From contig CAKTOX010000004.1 of assembly GCA_934590355.1 (NCBI GenBank), positions 28,373 through 92,372 of the forward strand: a stretch of 64,000 nucleotides of DNA, in the 5' to 3' direction. A program made the translations under genes and the position numbers. The DNA is from an uncultured Oscillospiraceae bacterium (GTDB taxonomy: Bacteria > Bacillota > Clostridia > Oscillospirales > Oscillospiraceae). The notes beneath the pieces are model-generated. The model was not told the origin of the DNA, searched no databases, and worked only from the letters and a program-made list of their open reading frames with translations. Shown here one piece after another: positions 61,323 to 64,000 of the stretch. Numbering within the stretch: position 1 is the first letter of the stretch; each line of letters opens with the position of its first letter.

Positions 61323-61354
61323 AAAAAAGCCGAAAGCATTATCGCAAATTCGGC
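61323..61354 (-). terminator. Terminator after the binding-protein gene
   Basis: GCCGAA and TTCGGC pair around a 14-nt loop and are followed by TTTTTTG on the minus strand, about 70 nt after the binding-protein stop. It would let the binding protein be made in excess over the membrane components. Confidence 0.65.
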
Positions 61355-61420
61355 CTGCCGCACCGCATGATGCAGCAAGCCGATACATTATAGAATTTTT
61401 GCCGTGTGATGTAAAGGAAA

Positions 61421-63010
61421 TTATTCCGCCCAAGCCCACTCGTTCAGGTTCTGGATGAGGGGCAGACCGTGACCGTGGCCGTGGATGGGCTGATCTCCGA
61501 TGGAAAGACCGTCGCGGATGTAGGTAACATGGTCAAGGTTTACAAGCCATACCCATGGGCATTCGCCCTGCATGGCGGTACCGGTGGTGCCGTCCCACTG
61601 AACGTTCTTCCAGTTCTTGTTGGCTTCGTCAACGGTGAGTGCCGCCATTGCAGCTGCAAGGTAAGCGTCGGTGACGTCGCTCGTGTAGCCTTCGGGGTTG
61701 TAGTAGTCAACAAGAGCGCCCTCGGAGCGGTACAGGTAGTAGGTCTCATTCGGGATAGCAGATCCCCAGCCCATGACGACGGCGTCGGTAAACTGACGCA
61801 GTTCAATTTCGTCCCAGCTGACGCCTTCGATGTTGATCTTGATGCCGATATTCTTGACCTGCTCCGCAGCAGCCATGCCGACTGCCTGACGCACGGAGTC
61901 GCCGGAGGGATAGATGCAGGTGAACTCAGCCTTCAGACCGTCCTTTTCAAGGATGCCGTCGCCGTCGGTGTCTGCCCAGCCGGCATCGGCGAGGAGCTTC
62001 TTTGCGTACTCAACGTTGGTGTCGATCTTGACCTCGGGGTTATTCCAAGGCATGCCGTCGTTCTCGGAGTATGCGGGTCTGCCGAAGCCGTTGAGGACGG
62101 CGTCCGCTATTGCCTGACGGTCAACGGCGTATGCGATAGCCTGACGGATCTCAAGGTTGCATGTCACGTCATTGCCGTAAGGAATGCCGGCTTCGTTGGT
62201 CTTGCCCTCGTTGGGGAGCATCGGCAGAGTGAAGCCGCGGTTATCGGCGGAGGCGATGGCTTCGACATGGTAGCCGTTTACCTTGGTGGTACCGAGGGTC
62301 GCGGTGGAGTATGCAACGTCGACGTCGCCCTTCTGGACTGCCGCAAGAGCTGCGTCCTCGGACATGAATACGACGGTGACGTTCTTAATGGCGGGTGCGC
62401 CGCCGTAGTAATCTTCGTTTGCGACAAAGACGAGCTTCTCCTGAGACTGCCACTCAACGAACTTGTACGGACCGGAACCGATGGGGTTTCTGCCGTAATC
62501 GTCGCCGTAAGCGTGCTTGGGAACGATGCCGACGGAGGCGAGGGTGTTCAGGAATATGGAGGTCGGGGTCGAGAGTGTGATTTCAACGGTGGTGTCGTCC
62601 TTTGCAACAGCGCTCTTCATATAGGTAAGGTCAACAGAGCCCTTGGCTGCTTTTGCGGTTTCGAGAGTGAACGCTACGTCCTCGGCGGTCACCTTCTCGC
62701 CGTCGGTGAACTTTGCGTCGTCGCGGATCTTGAAGGTCCAGACAAGGCCGTCGGGAGACAGCTCGTAGCCGGTCGCAAGGTCGTTTGCAAAGGTCAGGTC
62801 AGACTTGTATCTGACAAGCGTGCTCTGTACGATGGGGGAGTTTCCGTGGCCCCAGCCCTGCGTCGGGTCAAGAGTCTCGGGCTCGGAGCCGATTGCGATG
62901 ACAACGCTGTCCTTCTTAGCTTCGGGCTGGTCATTTCCCTTTCCGCAGGCAGTCACGCCTATGACCATGAGCACCGCAAGAAGCAGAGCAATGAGTTTTT
63001 TTACATTCAT
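61421..63010 (-). CDS. ABC transporter substrate-binding lipoprotein (SBP family 5), His-rich C-terminal motif
   Basis: A 529-residue extracytoplasmic binding protein. Signal MNVKKLIALLLAVLMVIGVT, lipobox VTAC with lipidated Cys22. Family-5 features: DPTQGWGHGNSPIVQSTLV, LVWTFKIRDDAKFTDGEKVT, PIGSGPYKFVEWQ. Near the C-terminus is SIGDQPIHGHGHGLPLIQN, three His spaced by Gly. A similar HGHG motif in relatives, as I recall it, goes with nickel/cobalt or metallophore uptake; peptide uptake remains possible. First gene of the operon SBP-permease-permease-ATPase-ATPase, the nikABCDE order. SD AAGGA. Confidence 0.9.
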   Translation of the reverse strand: MNVKKLIALLLAVLMVIGVTACGKGNDQPEAKKDSVVIAIGSEPETLDPTQGWGHGNSPIVQSTLVRYKSDLTFANDLATGYELSPDGLVWTFKIRDDAKFTDGEKVTAEDVAFTLETAKAAKGSVDLTYMKSAVAKDDTTVEITLSTPTSIFLNTLASVGIVPKHAYGDDYGRNPIGSGPYKFVEWQSQEKLVFVANEDYYGGAPAIKNVTVVFMSEDAALAAVQKGDVDVAYSTATLGTTKVNGYHVEAIASADNRGFTLPMLPNEGKTNEAGIPYGNDVTCNLEIRQAIAYAVDRQAIADAVLNGFGRPAYSENDGMPWNNPEVKIDTNVEYAKKLLADAGWADTDGDGILEKDGLKAEFTCIYPSGDSVRQAVGMAAAEQVKNIGIKINIEGVSWDEIELRQFTDAVVMGWGSAIPNETYYLYRSEGALVDYYNPEGYTSDVTDAYLAAAMAALTVDEANKNWKNVQWDGTTGTAMQGECPWVWLVNLDHVTYIRDGLSIGDQPIHGHGHGLPLIQNLNEWAWAE

Positions 63011-63043
63011 TTGGGGTTCTTCCTTTCACGATATCATGGATTT

Positions 63044-63106
63044 AATCAGATTTCACCGACGGCACACCTGCCGCCTCTGTCAAAACCCGATTTAACATGT
63101 CTGATT
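63044..63106 (-). promoter_or_regulatory. Structured 5' leader of the ABC transporter operon
   Basis: On the minus strand AATCAGA (63106-63100) pairs with TCTGATT (63050-63044). Inside it GGCGGCA (63075-63069) pairs with TGCCGTC (63064-63058) around a 4-nt loop. Between them is GGTTTTGACAGAG, the same 13 nt that begins the inverted repeat upstream of the permease genes. It may be a ligand-sensing RNA or protein site; I could not match it to a known riboswitch class. Confidence 0.45.
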
Positions 63107-63152
63107 TTCTCATGAATCTGCCAAACGCGCAAGCTCCCAGGGGGGATAGAAT

Positions 63153-63181
63153 TTTATAATTTTACCAAACAAAAGTTTCGA
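63153..63181 (-). promoter_or_regulatory. Weak candidate promoter of the ABC transporter operon
   Basis: On the minus strand TCGAAA (63181-63176), 17-nt spacer, TATAAA (63158-63153). The -10 is good, the -35 poor. It would give a leader of about 140 nt containing the stem described above. Confidence 0.35.
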
Positions 63182-63231
63182 AATTGTGCAAAATTGCAAT
63201 TTGCATCTAAAATCGTATCTACATAAATGCA

Positions 63232-63271
63232 GAAAAAAATCGGCAAGCATCCAATGATACTTGCCGATTTT
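63232..63271 (-). terminator. Terminator of the NimA-like gene
   Basis: ATCGGCAAG and CTTGCCGAT pair around a 12-nt loop and are followed on the minus strand by TTTTTTT. A shorter T stretch on the other side could make it bidirectional. It lies 145 nt beyond the NimA-like stop. Confidence 0.8.
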
Positions 63272-63414
63272 GTTGGCGTAGAACCGTAATTTTGATAGAA
63301 ACCGCGTAAGGGAGGTGCAGCTTCGGTTCGCAGCGGGTGCAACCATTACCGATTGAACCACTATTTATGAAAAGAATATGGCTGTGCTAAGCCCGGCAAA
63401 CCGGAACTTGTCGA

Positions 63415-63897
63415 TCAAATCCGATCACTGATCCGACGTTTGGCAGTATACTCTATCACATTGATTTTATAAACCACTGTGTTGGCAAGGTGAATGGGGT
63501 TATATTTTTTTGCTTCGATGCCATAATGTGCAAGAAGGATTGTCAACAGATTTTCTTTTTCTGCATTGTTTGCTTTTACGATGATGCCCTTTCCGATAAC
63601 ACTTTCATAGGCAAAGCTACTGGTACAGGATTCTTCACTAATCGGTTGCATCACCATGTGACCGCAGTCCACCTCAAACGTGACATGAGGATCATTTGCG
63701 ATGATTTCATGTTTATAGCCTTCTTTGGAGCCATGGAAAAACAACATAAGATGTGTTTCATCCATGATGAATCCATAATTCACCGGCAAAATGTAAGGGT
63801 ACACTCCATTATTCAGTGAAATTCGAAGAACTTCAGCCTTCGTCAGGATGTCTTTGATTTCATTTCTGTCAGTGACTTCACGTTCTTTTCTTCTCAT
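63415..63897 (-). CDS. NimA-like pyridoxamine 5'-phosphate oxidase-fold protein
   Basis: A 160-residue split-barrel flavin-binding-fold protein. The start MRRKEREVTDRNEIKDIL is that of the NimA group (nitroimidazole-reductase-like), followed by LRISLNNGVYPYILPVNYGF, LMLFFHGSKEGYKHEIIAND and VTFEVDC. ATG 63897 is preferred to 63903 because AGGGG then lies 9 nt upstream. Such proteins bind FMN or heme; most have no proven drug-resistance role. It stands in DNA of lower GC than the rest, with its own terminator, so it may be a later arrival. Confidence 0.85.
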   Translation of the reverse strand: MRRKEREVTDRNEIKDILTKAEVLRISLNNGVYPYILPVNYGFIMDETHLMLFFHGSKEGYKHEIIANDPHVTFEVDCGHMVMQPISEESCTSSFAYESVIGKGIIVKANNAEKENLLTILLAHYGIEAKKYNPIHLANTVVYKINVIEYTAKRRISDRI

Positions 63898-64000
63898 TTT
63901 CATATTCCCCTTTATAAATTCCGATTTATCTATTTAATCCTCCGAAACCCTTGTATTTTCAAGGAAAATCGGCATTTTAATGTTCTTACCTTATGCATTT

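Larger units (their letters stand above)
63011..63414. other. 404-bp intergenic region before the ABC transporter
   Basis: No convincing gene. From right to left on the minus strand: the terminator of the NimA-like gene (63232-63271), a weak promoter (63153-63181), a structured leader (63044-63106) and the SD of the binding-protein gene. A frame of 83 codons (63110-63361, minus) crosses the terminator and has no SD, so I do not count it. The stretch is clearly AT-richer than the window average. Confidence 0.6.

Noticed and set aside
61469..63115. 548-codon open frame opposite the substrate-binding protein gene
   Set aside because: Shadow of a highly biased gene on the other strand, Val/Gly-rich translation without domains, no SD.
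63263..63355. Possible tRNA-like sequence (GGTTCG and nearby stems)
   Set aside because: No acceptor stem, anticodon loop or spacing of a tRNA could be fitted.
63110..63361. 83-codon minus-strand frame in the right intergenic region
   Set aside because: It crosses a strong terminator, has no SD and shows no family likeness.
63415..63897. Nitroimidazole-resistance nim gene
   Set aside because: Only family-level similarity is visible. Most such split-barrel proteins are not resistance determinants.

Overview
The window is a continuous stretch of core chromosome from a Gram-positive, endospore-forming Clostridia member. An Oscillospirales-type gut anaerobe is my inference. The evidence is moderate GC, consensus sigma-A promoters, strong Shine-Dalgarno (SD) sites, and sporulation genes (spoIID, sigK, spoVD, yqfC, yqfD, ylbJ). 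A MurE with the DNPR motif plus dapA point to meso-diaminopimelate peptidoglycan. Anaerobic acyl-CoA/Etf and ferredoxin-type redox genes are also present. I saw no tRNA, rRNA, CRISPR array, prophage or insertion sequence.

Layout. 1-6.3 kb: the 5' end of queA, spoIID, dapA, ywlG, a DUF3048 lipoprotein, and a secreted Ig-like protein whose 5' end is frameshifted inside a tetranucleotide repeat. 6.4-14.2 kb: the rimP-nusA-ylxR-ylxQ-infB-rbfA-nrnA-truB-ribF operon behind a promoter and a leader terminator. 14.2-19.1 kb: a VanY-type peptidase, sigK, a 901-residue Fe-S flavoprotein and a His-rich CsoR-family repressor. 19.2-31.6 kb: a compact dcw cluster (mraZ-rsmH-ftsL-spoVD-murE-mraY-ftsW-murG-murA-divIB, then ftsZ) with MraZ-type operator repeats at its promoter. 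No ftsA, murD or murF lies within it.

31.6-38.8 kb: an acyl-CoA module. A regulator with HTH, DRTGG, CBS and probable hotdog domains is followed by one acyl-CoA dehydrogenase. Divergently, an operon encodes a second acyl-CoA dehydrogenase, EtfB, EtfA and a CaiB-like class III CoA-transferase. 38.9-49.9 kb: a coiled-coil protein, coaD, rsmD, uvrC, HPr, mutS2, recO, a 43-residue yqzL, era, ybeY, phoH, yqfD and yqfC. 50-57.4 kb: ylbJ, a two-part chromate-type transporter, a phosphohexomutase, a DUF2007-like protein, rlmH, a YycJ-type hydrolase, a second murA and a Nudix hydrolase. 57.5-63 kb: a 74-residue orphan gene and a five-gene peptide/nickel-type ABC transporter. The right end carries a NimA-like flavin-fold protein in AT-richer DNA.

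The most interesting material is regulatory: the (AAAC)4 repeat at a secreted protein's start codon, with a 30-bp perfect palindrome and a structured leader upstream; overlapping back-to-back promoters for ywlG and the DUF3048 lipoprotein; the terminator in the nusA operon leader; the MraZ boxes; the inverted repeat ahead of the acyl-CoA operon; and a 13-nt element repeated upstream of two segments of the ABC transporter operon.
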